From: Hormiphora californensis
Taxonomy: Eukaryota > Ctenophora > Tentaculata > Cydippida > Pleurobrachiidae
DNA: 64,000 bases
Assembly: GCA_020137815.1 (NCBI GenBank)
Contig: CM035351.1
Location: 1,159,751-1,223,750 of the forward strand
Reading direction: 5' to 3'
A program made the translations under genes and the position numbers. This document shows, one piece after another, positions 18,969 through 47,481 of this stretch (position 1 is its first letter; each line of letters opens with the position of its first letter). The notes below the pieces were generated by a model. That model was given only the letters and a program-made list of their open reading frames with translations. It did no database searches and was not told the DNA's origin.

Positions 18969-19559
18969 TCAACTTTCGATTTCAGGTTTACTAGTTTCCT
19001 TCGATTTCCGTCTCTGCAAATACACCTTCTCACTATCAGTTATCTGCTTCTGAGTTGCGGGTACTAAAAGTGCTGCAAAGTTTCTTAGATCGTCCAATAA
19101 TAAGCTGTACGTGGCGATAGCTTGTTGAGTCGTTTCGATTTGAAGGCCGATTTTGTGTTCATCACACGCTTTTCTAAACTCAGGTGATGGCATATCAATC
19201 GTATCCCCGGTGCCTATCAATATTGTATCAATCTTTGGGTACAGTCTTGAGAGTAGAAACACTGAAGCAGGCGATGCTGTGCTCAAGTTATTGAATTTCC
19301 AATGGAGGAAACCAGCGTAGGGGAGAATCAATACTGGCCCATACACAAAGGAATTGTTGATCTTGAAGCCACGTTCGTTGCCGCTCGAAACCAAGAAATG
19401 TTCGTTTTTCAGAACCTTTTCACCGTCAACACTGAGGCGGTCAAAGTGTTTCCGAGACGGTGCATTAGCGTCCGTAGAACCGTCTAGATTTCCACTGAAA
19501 CTGACAATGTGCCGACAGAACTGAGATCTTCCCACGATGCCCCTTACGAGCTGCAGCAT
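18969..19559 (-). CDS. NDUFAF3: Complex I assembly factor 3 (NDUFAF3-like, DUF498 fold)
   Basis: NDUFAF3 acts with NDUFAF4 in early assembly of mitochondrial complex I. The gene is intronless, 196 residues (human 184). An Arg/Ser-rich N terminus fits a mitochondrial presequence. The DUF498 core is visible: GFKINNSFVYGPVLILP, then IDTILIGTGDTIDMPSPEF and the late segment THE-like IETTQQAIATYSLLLDD. It is the most upstream member of the seven-gene cluster, so any shared promoter should lie in 19560-20177. The ATG is 12 nt after a weak GAGCTCACTAG site. Confidence 0.88.
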   Translation of the reverse strand: MLQLVRGIVGRSQFCRHIVSFSGNLDGSTDANAPSRKHFDRLSVDGEKVLKNEHFLVSSGNERGFKINNSFVYGPVLILPYAGFLHWKFNNLSTASPASVFLLSRLYPKIDTILIGTGDTIDMPSPEFRKACDEHKIGLQIETTQQAIATYSLLLDDLRNFAALLVPATQKQITDSEKVYLQRRKSKETSKPEIES

Positions 19560-20177
19560 TATCGTATCAGTCTAGTGAGCTCGGGGCGCTGTATCAGACC
19601 AGGAAACAGGCTCAATTTACAGACGATTCTTGTTACAGAAACCGGAAAACGAAACAAAAAGTTTGAAATTTTTTCGTGCTGTTCTTTCGCTTCGATTTCA
19701 CGGCGCGCGCGAAAAAAAAGAGGGACCCTTCCGCGCGGTACAGTATTGCAGTTAACTATCTTGGAATTCGCGCCAGCCGAGTTTTTATAGTAAGTAAATC
19801 GCTCAGATCGAGCCACTGGTCTAGCGCAAGAGAACTGTGGTCAGAGCATTGGCCCGGCAGAGCCACTGCCACTACCTGACTCGTCTCCATCCAATCATAA
19901 TCAATTATACGAGTATTTTCCTGTCAACAAAACGGATTGTCATTGATAATAAGAAACATCAAACATAAAAATCAACAAAAATGTCGTTCAAAACTGAACA
20001 TAATATTAATCATCAGACTGTGTATCAAATCTCTCACTCCACAAAACGAGAGAAATAGTGAGTCAAAAAACATCACACAGCACGGAATCAATAGCTATCA
20101 AACAAACAGACAAACAAACAAACATACACCAAAACATGCATGTACTCTCCCACACACACACACACAAACACACCTAA
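19560..20177. promoter_or_regulatory. Spacer upstream of the seven-gene cluster
   Basis: 618 bp between the NDUFAF3 start and the IQSEC stop. It is the only sizeable spacer at the head of the cluster, so the shared promoter, if one exists, is expected here. It contains a short GC-rich stretch with GCGCGCGCG (about 19701-19712) and, nearer IQSEC, AT-rich and CA-rich DNA. I see no TATA box I would defend. Confidence 0.35.
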
Positions 20178-36363
<16,186 letters not shown>

Positions 36364-37184
36364 CGCTGGGCTAGGGGGTGACGCACAAAAAGTTAATTTA
36401 CGGAAACTTAAAGATAAGAGATATAGAATATACTCAAAAGGCAGGAAACCTTCACTTTTCAATTTGATGGTTATTATGGAACAGTGGCAATGATAAGACA
36501 TTCAATTACAAAGAAGATTGCATATTTTGGAAAGGTATTCAAATTATAGACGTCCTATGTAACATATATTGAAGCATTAGAGTCAATCATGTGCCTGCAT
36601 ATTCCAGACAAGTTCATTGGCGAGATCAACCAGGAAAAGGAGTGTTTTCATTTGACTTCACATTTCATCATTATGTTTTGTAAAGGAAGGCATATTTTGT
36701 TTTGTAAGGACTTAGTGAGGTAAAAGTAGTTTGTGGTGATGGGTGACACTTTAAAAGTCAGAAGTTAGAATTGGCAAACACAAAAGACTGAGAAAACAGC
36801 TTTTAAATCAACGAAAACCTCAGTAGATAACTTAACTTACGCTGTTCTAACATGCTAAGAACTAAGTAAATAATAAAAACGGATGCTAACACACAACACT
36901 AAAGTAAACCCCAAACGAAAAAGGTCCCCACTTGGATTTTGTTGCCATAACTCCAGTCTCCACCCCCTGGTGAGATGAAGACTTCAAATTTGGAGGTTAG
37001 GAAGAAATCGAAATGATCTTCTTAATTTGGTTTGGGTTTCACGTTAGAGAGGACGACTGCTTTGAGCCTTGAATGTGGATATTTCGTGATTTTAGGGAGA
37101 CGAAAACGGAGAACGCGAAAGGCGAGGCCAGCGTTAAAATCTGGGTTTTTTGGGAGTGCTGACAAATGGTTTTTTAGGGTTAGG

Positions 37185-37232
37185 GCTAAAGTAGGGTTAG
37201 GGTTAGGGTTGGGGTTTGGGTTGGGGTTAGGC
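37185..37232 (+). repeat. Short interstitial (TTAGGG)-like repeat
   Basis: GGGTTAGGGTTAGGGTTGGG and degenerate neighbours form about six to eight TTAGGG-type units. TTAGGG is the ancestral metazoan telomere repeat. The patch is short, so it is more likely an interstitial relic or chance G-rich repeat than a chromosome end. Confidence 0.7.
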
Positions 37233-37362
37233 CTTGACATTCCCTACCATATAAACTTTGAATCAGCCAAAACGGTTGAGTGGTTTGGCGGTTAGAGCCA
37301 TTTTAGTGAATCAACTTTTTGGCAGCGCGCACCTGTAAACAGGCCTCCAAACACCCAGATCG

Positions 37363-37968
37363 TAAAGTCGGATTTTTTGAAACTGTCACCCCCCTGGGTA
37401 TTTTCAAATTTCGTAAATGACCATAAATCCGGTTCCTGACGAGACTTGAAATTTGGAGGTTACGAAGATCTTGCTAAGTTCTTCCGAACCTCCAAATTTC
37501 AAGTCTCTATCTCATCAGGAACCGGAGATATGGCAAATTTTGTTATTTCAGGCAGGGGCGAAGCAAGGCTGGGTCCATTTGGTCCAGGACCCACTTTTTG
37601 GACGAGAGAGGAGAAGAAAATGGGAAAACTTGCTAAAAAGTTTTTTGAAAAACGAACCCCAACACCGATTGGCATCACTTTCCAACAGCCGAAGAGAAGC
37701 TGCCGAAGAGAGAAAGGGGGTAACTTGCTAAAAAGTGCAAAAATCAACAAAAACAATTAAAAAAAGTGAAAAAATGAGCCGATTTTCAATTGAAAAAACG
37801 AATGCGCGCAAGAAAAAGCTTATGCGGCAGCGCTATTCACCAGTAGGGTCCAGACCCACCTCGCGTGTTACATTTTCTGCAGCGCTGGACCCAAAATTTT
37901 TTTCGTGAATGAACGCCGCGCACCGCCCCTGATTTCAGGGGGGTGACAGTTTCAAAAAATCCGACTTT
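37363..37968. mobile_element. Foldback element interrupted by a hAT-like insertion
   Basis: The outer inverted ends are AAAGTCGGATTTTTTGAAAC (from about 37363) and its inverse ending at about 37968, including CTGTCACCCCCCTG. Inner inverted repeats occur around ACTTGAAATTTGGAGGTT (about 37443) and CCTCCAAATTTCAAGT (about 37488). A second element sits inside (37553-37931). Confidence 0.8.
37553..37931. mobile_element. hAT-like MITE with perfect 8-bp target duplication
   Basis: A 379-bp insertion that begins CAGGGGCG and ends CGCCCCTG. It is flanked by the 8-bp repeat ATTTCAGG (37545-37552 and 37932-37939). CAG-type ends with 8-bp duplications are the hAT signature. It is nested in the foldback element, so it is the younger insertion. 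Confidence 0.88.
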
Positions 37969-38946
37969 AACGGCGCCCGAAAGGCGAGCCAAAAGATTTT
38001 ATTTTCGGACCTTGATTTTATTTTCTTGCAATGCAACTTTTTAGTTCTATGCGCGGTGTTGCGCGGCTCGGCTAAGCAGTTAAGTTTTAAACTAATCGCA
38101 CATTACGTTTTGCTTTTCCAGCAAATTTCTCGGAGTGTTAGAAAACCCAAGCAACTTTTGTAGTGAGGGTTATAATAGTTCCACACGCCCCATGTACTAG
38201 AAACAATAATCGTTTTTATTATGTAGGTTTGAAAAACAATTTAAGAAATACATGTTAAAATTAGTTTGACATGTTTTGAACCAAGAAAAGTCTCTCGTCC
38301 TACAAGTAAAACTAGGAAACATTTCATAAATACACTCTCTGACATGGATGCTGACTTATCGCTGAGCAAAGTTCGTCAAAGATAGTCAATTTTAGCAATA
38401 CTTCTGACCTATTATATCGAAAATAAATTAACCGTTTTGATGCATGACGGTAAGGTATTACAAGACGCTACCAAAAATATCAAGATTCAGATTGACCGTT
38501 ATCTCAGACTTTTACTGCAGGCTGCAGCTTTTTTAATAGCAAACCATCTACAAACAGAATGCATGCCCTAAATTCGTTCCCTCGAATTCTTTTCTGAACG
38601 TTTAGTTAACATCGATACAGATCCTACTATCTGTACCTCTCTCTAGACACAAATACACAAATATAATCCAGCAAATACCCGGCCCAGATACCAATAACTT
38701 TCGGTTCAATTAATCTGAGTTTGATTGAATACCATATGAACAGATATCAGCACAGCTAAATTATTCTAGTAGACAGGATTTCTTATGCTTCTTGTTTCGT
38801 TGTTAGACGGAAATGGGTCACGTCTGTCAGAGCATTGGCCTGACAAGGTCACGTATAGAACCTAACATCCTACACCTAACAATGACACAATCACTGTGTC
38901 ACACACAGCCAAGACATACATTAACATCTGAGTATAAGGGATTGGG

Positions 38947-38978
<32 letters not shown>

Positions 38979-39023
38979 GAATGCAGACAAATTCTAGGAA
39001 AACATATACAAACAGTCCCCTCA

Positions 39024-40269
39024 CTAGTCAATAGTAATAATATTATCAGAGTCCCTCGTCGATCTTGACGAGGATTGATGTTGCTGTTGCTGTGATTGTT
39101 GCTGTGCTGCAGCCTGTTGTTCCAGCTGTGTTCGGTGGTACTGTCGCATCTTCTCGAGCTCCCGGATGAAGTTAGTAAATGCAGGGTCAGCGTTTGACAT
39201 GGTGCTCTGACACATTGATATCAATGCTTCGTATCCTGAGAGAAAGAGGGGTGAGTTATTGCCGCAATATTGCCTTTTCCGGTATCTGTTCTAGACAGCA
39301 AATGATGAGGGGGACTATCGCAATACTTGAGAAGCATACTGCGTGGGAGAACCAAAGAGAAATGTTAACTAAAACCAGCTAAGGGGAGTATCGAAAAAAC
39401 ATTTATTCCAACTTCAATTTCATCCATGATTGCCCTAATCAGAAAACCCAATTATCACTCATCAACAAAGCGTGAATTTGGTAATAATATAAGTGAAATC
39501 TCTCAACCGTAACCAGAAAGAAAGAAGCGGGAGGATTTTTGGGTTCGCGCGCGAGCCTCTACACCTACACCGACACCGCGCGTTACTGCAAGTCAACTCA
39601 CCTGCATATGAGGCCGGATCCTGAGAGAGCAGAGATTCGGCCGGTTTAGGGATTTGATCGGATAACTGATGTTTGTTGAGTCGTGGCACTTGTCGTAGCA
39701 GCTCTGAAGGGAAGAGGGAATGGTGTGAAACATGAAATCAGTTGATGACACTATATCTGTGAGAGTTACATCACCTAGCATCACACACATTTTACAGACA
39801 CGAAGTGACAAAAACTCACTTTTTACAAACAACATTACAGACATACTTACATTTTACACACCATAACACTTACTTTTTGGCGGGTGGAGGGGCGCAGTCA
39901 TCATCATCGTCATCTGAACTCAGAATATCGATGACATCGTGTACTGCCGGGGCTGTAAAATGGGGGATGGTTAAACCTCATTAAGTTGTCGTGGTGGGTG
40001 TCAAGGGGATAAACTTTAACGATCTTCCGAGAAAGTTTCCCTTTATCAAAAAGGGAAACTTTCTCAGAAGATCGTTGGTGGTTTTTTAATATAGTTGGAT
40101 AGCGAATAATCCATAATCCATAATAATAGAAGGAAATAAATTTTAGGAAGAGTTAGCGATAGAAAAAAAACAATAAATTATTTAATGAGCTTTTGAGATT
40201 AGAAGTTATCTATTGAGATTCCAAAAATGCATGTTGGGTGAGTACAGAGATAACAATGAAAGGCTCCAG

Positions 40270-40322
<53 letters not shown>

Positions 40323-40332
40323 AGAGAGAGAT

Positions 40333-40423
<91 letters not shown>

Positions 40424-40449
40424 AGAGATAGAGATAGAAAAAGAGAGAT

Positions 40450-40522
<73 letters not shown>

Positions 40523-40531
40523 TAGAGATAG

Positions 40532-40606
<75 letters not shown>

Positions 40607-42330
40607 GTGTGAGAGCAAGCAAGTCTAAATATAGGTGTACTTTGAATACATTCTAATGTATGTACCGAGGTATCATTGACAATTATACTCACTATATACA
40701 AGCATGAATACACGTTTAACTTAGTGGTAACTATCTCTCTATAATAAATCCATCAATCTCTCTTTTGTCCCCTATTAGTAGCACAGTAATTACCCTGATA
40801 GGTTACACACACACAAATCACATTAACTAAGGAAGTAACTCCACATCCATTGACAAAAGGCAGTATAAAAATTACACTTTCCACCGACAAAAGGCAGTAG
40901 CGTTTGCCACGGAGAGCAGTAACTCTGGCAGCAACGGTGGTTATTTTCGTGTACAATGACAAAAGGCAGTAAGTTCTGGCGTCCTGTGACTCTCTGACGA
41001 TAAACTTCAGATAGATTTCATAATATCATTCAGACTCACAATGAACCCTTTCACTGAAATGGGTCATGTAGCAGAGTTTTTCATAACAAGTGATATTAGA
41101 CCCACATAATATATGTAGTTATTATACCCGCCTTGGTTTCGGGGGTATTCGAACACAAAATTGAGTTTAAACTATTTCTTAGAATTTGCGATTTCCAGGA
41201 ACTCAAACCATTGATTTACTAGGAAGTTGCTATCTACATTCCATCACTCCTGGAAAGTTCAAACAACCGAAAGTTGCTTTCAAGTTGAATGAAGAAGATT
41301 TAGCAACATTTATCACCCTAATGATCAACACCTAACTGGCATTTAATGATCCCGCTCACTTCATTTGATGATCCTAGTTATATTCAAATGACAATATCAT
41401 TACTCCAAAAGAGGGAGTATAATTAATTGTGTTATTAAATTGCTGATTCCCTTGGTGTGTTCACTGTTATACGGGATGCTTGTGAAGTGAAGCAAGAATC
41501 TGAATCTGACCGGGGGCCTGAACACTAATGTTCGCTGTTAAATGCAGGGGACAAGGTGCGGCTTGTCAGGTGCTGTCAATAATCAAATAGCGCACCCAAG
41601 GCTTTAACAAATGTATTTTAAACCCCATCCGGCTCCACTGGCTCGACTGGCCCTCTTTATTCCTCAATTTGACGCATTATTTGGTTGCCATGGCAACTAA
41701 ATTTGTATCTATGGAGACTGGATTGTTAAAATTGACTCCAAAATGCCAGCAGAGTGTTTAAATGTTTCATTTATTTAAAGTCTTAAAACTAAAGAAGCTC
41801 TTCTCTCACTGCCTGGCAAAGGAACACAACCAAATAAAAAAGTCTACATTTACCAATGCTCATTCAAATAATGCTTGATCATCAATCTTCCTATCACCGG
41901 AAAAAGTAATTATACCATTATCAATTATCAGCCGCACACAAGAAATATGCCCACTTCCTTCCTGTTAAAACCACGCCCATTTACTGCATAATATATCCTG
42001 CTTATCTTGCTTGTATGTATTGAGATACCATCTGTATCACAGCAGCAGCTAAAAACCGGAAATACCGGTCACGTGACACATTCCAGAGTAGTGACGCAAT
42101 AGAGGAGTAACTACAAACATCCACTGACAAAAGGCAGTATAAAGATTACATTTTCCAACGACAAAAGGCAGTAGCGTTTGCTTCTTAGGGCAGTAACTCT
42201 GGCAGCAATGGTAGTTATATATGCGAACACTGACAAAAGGCAGTAACTCGGGACGTCTACAGACAGACGTACATACATTGTAACGTGTGGAATATTCTGC
42301 ACCACAACCATGAAGAGAGATAGCTGAGAG

Positions 42331-42379
<49 letters not shown>

Positions 42380-42383
42380 GGGA

Positions 42384-42461
<78 letters not shown>

Positions 42462-42470
42462 TAGAGAGAG

Positions 42471-42530
<60 letters not shown>

Positions 42531-45500
42531 CTGAGTGGATATGTTTGTCTGTGTGAGTGAGAGATGGAGAATTTGAGAGAGACATATCTCAGACACGATT
42601 GCGAAACTCTCTTCCACATCATGAATATTTCATACCATTATTGCATAACTATATTCATAATTGAATTATAACAACTTTGTTTGTAACTGTGATATGTGAT
42701 CCTAATAAAACAATCTTGAATAAATTCCGTTGTAAATTTTCCATATGATCTAAGATGGCGGAAGAAGATGGCAAACTGCCAATTATAAGCTTTACGTGTC
42801 ATGTGATGCAACTGTTAGTTCATATTGGAAATTGGGTGTCATCCAACTACCTCATCCTACTGATAAAAGGATTGCCAACATCTAACTTGTTACCCCTTAT
42901 ACCTTGCGGGCACGCCAAAGCGTACCCTACAGCTACCTACAGCTTCCGGTATGTTTGGGTAAATTCGTTAACAAATTTCAGCATCATCATCATACTTTAA
43001 CCAACCTGGTGTAGAGGATCCGGGAGCTGCGTCCACTGAAGAAGAGGGTGACCCATCTGACTCCGGACTATCCACTGATATGGCCTCTGGTTTTGGTTTT
43101 GTTTCTTGCATCACTTGATCTGAGAGAAATTGGGAAATTATATTTCAGAAGAACTGTTGCAACACTCCATTTAATATTGGGTACCTATAATCTCAATTAT
43201 CTGCATTTTATCTCTAACCGTAGCTGTCAAGTAAATTACATTATTACAACAGCATAACCAGATGATTGATGATTTAGGGATTGGTTTCATTCAGTATGTA
43301 GGTGTAGTTTTTATTGTCTAATCCTACTACCATTAGTACTAAACTTTTTAATTAACTAATGTAGTTATCGGCAGTTGTTGTACCTGGTTTGTTAATTAGC
43401 GCTTTCCAGGACCCATCAGGGAACACCTCTATCTCATCTGCATCTGAACTCTGGCTAATGATCAACTTGAAAAAGGCATCAATAGCGAGGGTGGGGTATT
43501 TGGCAGTTCCATCACACACAGGACACTGCCACGTTGCTTTCTTCTCATTCATCTGGAGGGGAGGGGAGTCAGAGGTGGTGAAACTGGGGGGGGGGTGAGT
43601 TGTCAGGGGAGGGGGTTATAGAGGGGGAGAGTTGTCAGGGAGGGGGAACTGGGGGAGGGGGTGGCAGTTCCATCACACACAGGACACTGCCACGTTGCTT
43701 TCTTTTCGTTCATCTGGAGGGGGGGGAGAGTTGTCAGGGGGGAGGGGGTTATAGAGGGGGAGAGTTGTCAGTTGTCAGGGGGGAGGGAGTTATAGAGGGG
43801 GAGAGTTGTCAGGGAGGGAGGGGGTTATAGAGGGGGTGAGTTGTCAGGGGGAGTTATAGAGAGGGGGTTAGTTGTCAGGGGGAGGGGGTTATAGAGGGGG
43901 GTGAGTTGTCAGGGGGAGGGAGTTATAGAGGGGGAGAGTTGTCAGGGGGGAGGGAGTTATAGAGAGGGATATTGTCAGGGGGGCGGGACTGGGGGGAGTT
44001 ATAGAGAGGGGTATTGTCAGGGGTGGTGAAACTGGGGGGGGGGTGTCAGGGGCGAATAACCTCTACCATGCAGGCACGCCCAAGCGTGCCCTGCTACGAA
44101 GGCCGTGGCCTGAGGGGTAATTTCGATACTTACTTAGCCTTGGTCGACCTTCTCTCACCCCGCCCCACACTTTTTGTAAAGGGTTACAGCATAATTATAA
44201 AACCGCACATACCTAACTAATTTAATTGGTGGTAATTGAAAGTTTCTAAATCTAAATACCTGTAGGAAAATGGAGGCATCAAAGCACTGTAAATGATTGC
44301 ACGTTGTAGGTCGACAGGGTATTTGTATCCGGGCTTTACTGAGTGGACATAACAGAGAAACCCGTAAACTCGTGGTAGCTATCTCATTATCATCACATGA
44401 TAACTTCTCCTTGATCAGTGCCTGATGAGAGGAAGAGAGAGTGTTTAGAAGGACAAAGTAAAGGGGAGGCGATTTTACTTTTGATTTTGGCATTGTTGAT
44501 GAATGTGATCGGTGAGTATATCCAGGAAAATACGACCATTATATTAGGTCATTCGGTAAATATCTGGACAGGTATGTTTGTGAGAGAACGGAGCTAGATA
44601 GAGCCAAGCGACCTATTCCAGCGTCTTCCTTGGACATTTTTAGGTTGGACTAGGATGGTGGGAACCTTCGCCTGCTGGCAGTATTGCCTCACGAGCAATA
44701 TGTTTCAATGCTACTCTAGCTGCCGCTTTATGCTAACTTTTAACTCAATTTTGGACCAATATGACCTACTTCCGGATCATTCGGAAAGTTTTTAACCCTA
44801 TATATTGCTTATTAAATGCCTTGAGATACTCCATAAACCTTCCTGAAATTTTTGGATGAAATGTCTAGCATGGGGAAGCGATTTTCGCTAGATTTGGTAA
44901 AGCTGAATTTTAATTTTTTTTACAAATGTTGAAAAAAGCCGCCATGAGCCAGGTACCCATTGACCGATCGTAATAAAACTAACATAGGACCTAGAAAATT
45001 GTATAAGCTAACATTTAACGTTGGATTCAAGTCATTTAGACGTTTAGAACGTACAAAAACGGCCATGAAGTGCGCAAGGAGCAATTTTGGCAAAAATCCA
45101 ATTTTTAAGGATGAAGATGGAATCTAAACGCTTCAATTATGGTTGCATCATCTTCAGGCTAAAAAAGTGATCTAGGAACACTGGTCAAACCGATCATCTG
45201 TCCCCAATAGAGAAAATGCCATGACATATTCAATCATCCGTAGTGCCACAGTTTTTTCTTGCATAAAGCGGCAGCAAGAGTAGCATTGAAACATATTGCT
45301 CGTGAGGCAATACTGCCAGCAGGCGAAGGTTCCCACCATCCTAGTCCAACCTAAAAATGTCCAAGGAAGACGCTGGAACAGGTCGCTTGGCTCTATCTAG
45401 CTCCGTTCTCTCACAAACATACCTGTCCAGATATTTACCGAATGACCTAATATATCCTGCCCCCCCCTTGAATTCGCCAGCTCTCGTGACAACATGCTGT

Positions 45501-47252
45501 GAAGTGTAGATTTTCATGGTAACTATGGTAACCATGTGTTAAACTTACCTTGCTGTGGTCGATATTACGGACGTGTTTCTTTAGTCGATCCAGTAACACC
45601 TGGGAATTGTGTTGCCGTACCAGTCTCACCACAACGCAATGTCGCTGACCGTAGTTGCTCGCCCACGTTACAGACAAGGCATTGGGATAGGCGCTGCTTA
45701 ACCGACAGTGAGCTGTTATGTCGATTGGTACTGATGGGGGCCGCTTCACGTTTGAGCTTTGAGGCTCCTGAAACTGTAATGGGAAGAGATGGTGTCAGAT
45801 GGGAATATTGAATACAAAAAACACAATAAACAATATATCGAATTGATTGATACATTTCAACTATTCTCCGTGAACATGAAGAAGTCAATCAATTTAGGGA
45901 CAATATTCAACTACCAGTCACGTACGCTATAAGCTTGGCTTCCGTTAACTTTTAGGGATAGAAAAGCGGGGAAATGGTCCGCCTGCTCGCAACTGGTCTC
46001 CAAGAGACATAACCGAACTTGAATTTGTACCAGATAGTTGTAGGATATAACATTGCCACCTTGTAGAGGCTGTATCGTTCTATTGGAGGGAGAGGGGGAG
46101 AGGTATTGTGTGAGAAAGAAAGAGGTATTCATTAAATTGGGGTCACTAAGCTAAGTGAGGGCTTTATAATGTAAAAAATATGCTAAATGTGTTTAAGAAA
46201 GATGGAGAGTCATAATAACCCCGCTGTGTAATACCTGCTATCGTACCTGCTATCGTATATGGCCTGGACTTGTCGTTGGCTCAGGTAGAAAGGTATTGTG
46301 GTCTCCTGATACCGACTGGGACCCTGATCCATCATGCTGGTGGGTTTAATTAGGATATCTATCTCCTCGTAGAATGGCAGGTCCTTGAATGTTACGTCAG
46401 GTAACACTGGAACGTGTTGCTGGGGAGAGAAAAAGAGGAGATTTAATATAAAGGGTCATAAGTGGGGGGGGGGGGGAATGCAGAACAAAGGATTCATAAT
46501 TTAGGGCCTAAAATTTAGGCCCTACATTTAACAACCTCCCCGGGGCTTATTTACGGGTGTAACAATTCAATTGTAACATATGGATATTGAGGTGTACCTT
46601 GTCTGACGATGACTCTGAACCAGGGCTTACACCGTAACTCTTTCCTGAACTTGTACCTAGAAGAGATTACATTTATCAGAATTTAGCAACTTCAACCTTA
46701 GATTCAGTTGGTTGCTATGAAATGGTTGCTACGGTATGGTTGCTACAGTAATCAGTATGGTTGCTATGGTATAAGATATAACTGATGGATACCTGGTGCA
46801 TTGAGGGAGGTGATAACAGTAGTAGTAGGATCTATGACACCCGCTTGCCGAGGTGGATATCTCCGGTTGTAGATATCTCGTATCGAGTTGGCCACCTTAC
46901 AATCCTTCGTATCCGAATTATTCTTGATCAGATTTAGGGCCCGCGATTGGAGTTCCTGTTTCTTCCCAACACGTGACCGGTTACATGTCATCATTAGCAT
47001 TTGGAGCTCCTGTACTCGGAAACTGTTCACCATTCGCTGAGAGACAGGGATGGGGGTCAGTGATAGTTGCGGCGGCTGAAGTAGTACTGAATGGTAGGAG
47101 GGATAGTTTTAATTGGTAATAATCAAGGGGTTTAAACTCACAGGAAGGGAGGTTTGGGGTCCCGTAGTTGCTGAGTGAAGATAGTCTGAACTTACCCTAA
47201 GGACTTCTTTCTCGATTCCTTGGTTGCTCATTGCACCACGCTTATCTGACAT
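39024..47252 (-). CDS. PIAS: E3 SUMO-protein ligase PIAS
   Basis: PIAS proteins attach SUMO to nuclear proteins and modulate STAT and SMAD signalling. Twelve exons: 47252-47196, 47036-46793 ([13 protein letters not shown]), 46656-46598, 46419-46247 or -46235, 46079-45926 and 45773-45549 ([17 protein letters not shown]), 44421-44260 and 43552-43384 ([40 protein letters not shown]), 43119-43006, 39952-39874 (SUMO-interacting [13 protein letters not shown]), 39703-39602, 39235-39024. The fourth exon has two donors 12 nt apart because GTACGATAGCAG is duplicated; both keep frame. All phases agree except 39952-39874 to 39703-39602, which is off by one base at an A5 run. Start ATG is 12 nt after CACAGTTTAG. 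Confidence 0.93.
39953..43005. repeat. PIAS intron: GA tracts and a duplicated 150-bp unit
   Basis: The 3-kb intron holds GA microsatellites at about 40275-40602 and 42325-42530. A short hairpin lies at about 40020-40075 (GGGAAACTTTCT arms). Two direct copies of a unit of about 150 bp, each with three TGACAAAAGGCAGTA-like motifs, lie at about 40826-40975 and 42091-42255. The stretch 41000-42000 shows nothing I recognise. Confidence 0.8.
43553..44050. repeat. G-rich minisatellite with a duplicated piece of the SP-RING exon
   Basis: In the PIAS intron 43553-44259 a G-rich unit of about 30 bp (GTTGTCAGGGGGAGGGGGTTATAGA-like) repeats about 12 times. Embedded at about 43658-43713 is a second copy of the acceptor and first about 50 bp of the SP-RING exon (43502-43555), differing at a few positions. 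It has no matching donor, so it is a partial exon duplication. Confidence 0.85.
44540..45454. mobile_element. Foldback/MITE element with 194-bp inverted arms, probable TA target
   Basis: Inverted arms 44540-44733 and 45261-45454 match closely; ends are TATATTAGGTCATTCGG and its inverse. The arms contain GGCAGTATTGCCTCACGAGC. The core of about 530 bp has no clear ORF. TA at the boundaries would fit a Tc1/mariner-type element, but the TA could also be part of the inverted repeat. It lies in the PIAS intron 44422-45548. Confidence 0.85.
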
Positions 47253-47481
47253 GTGGGTTATCACCTAAACTGTGAAGTAAAGAGATAAAGAAACTGTTGT
47301 TGGGCAAATAAAAAGGCAAACGTTATTAGCATTAAAACTAACCACATAACTGGTATACAATTGTGAGATTCCTAATGTTGGTTAAAAAACCCGACTGTAA
47401 GGGGTAAACATTCACACACTCTAGATTCTAGGTAATGAAAATTAAGAAAAATGAAAAATATTGACTGGCTAATGACAATGT

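Larger units (their letters stand above)
36364..39023. other. Intergenic spacer between IQSEC and PIAS with nested insertions
   Basis: 2.66 kb between the IQSEC N-terminal exon and the PIAS stop. It contains a telomere-like patch (37185-37230), a foldback element with a nested hAT copy (37363-37968), a (CA) run at about 38948-38973 and otherwise AT-rich DNA. I see no coding sequence. Confidence 0.6.

Noticed and set aside
18847-18972. Upstream in-frame extension of ATP5PO
   Set aside because: It encodes a hydrophobic AT-rich segment not found in OSCP; ATG 18846 begins a normal presequence.
37032-37295. Chromosome end or telomere
   Set aside because: Only a few degenerate TTAGGG units, with genes on both sides.
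42755-43000. Plus-strand ORF starting AAGATGGCGGAAGAAGATGG inside the PIAS intron
   Set aside because: Good start context and a possible donor, but no recognisable protein and no downstream partner exon.
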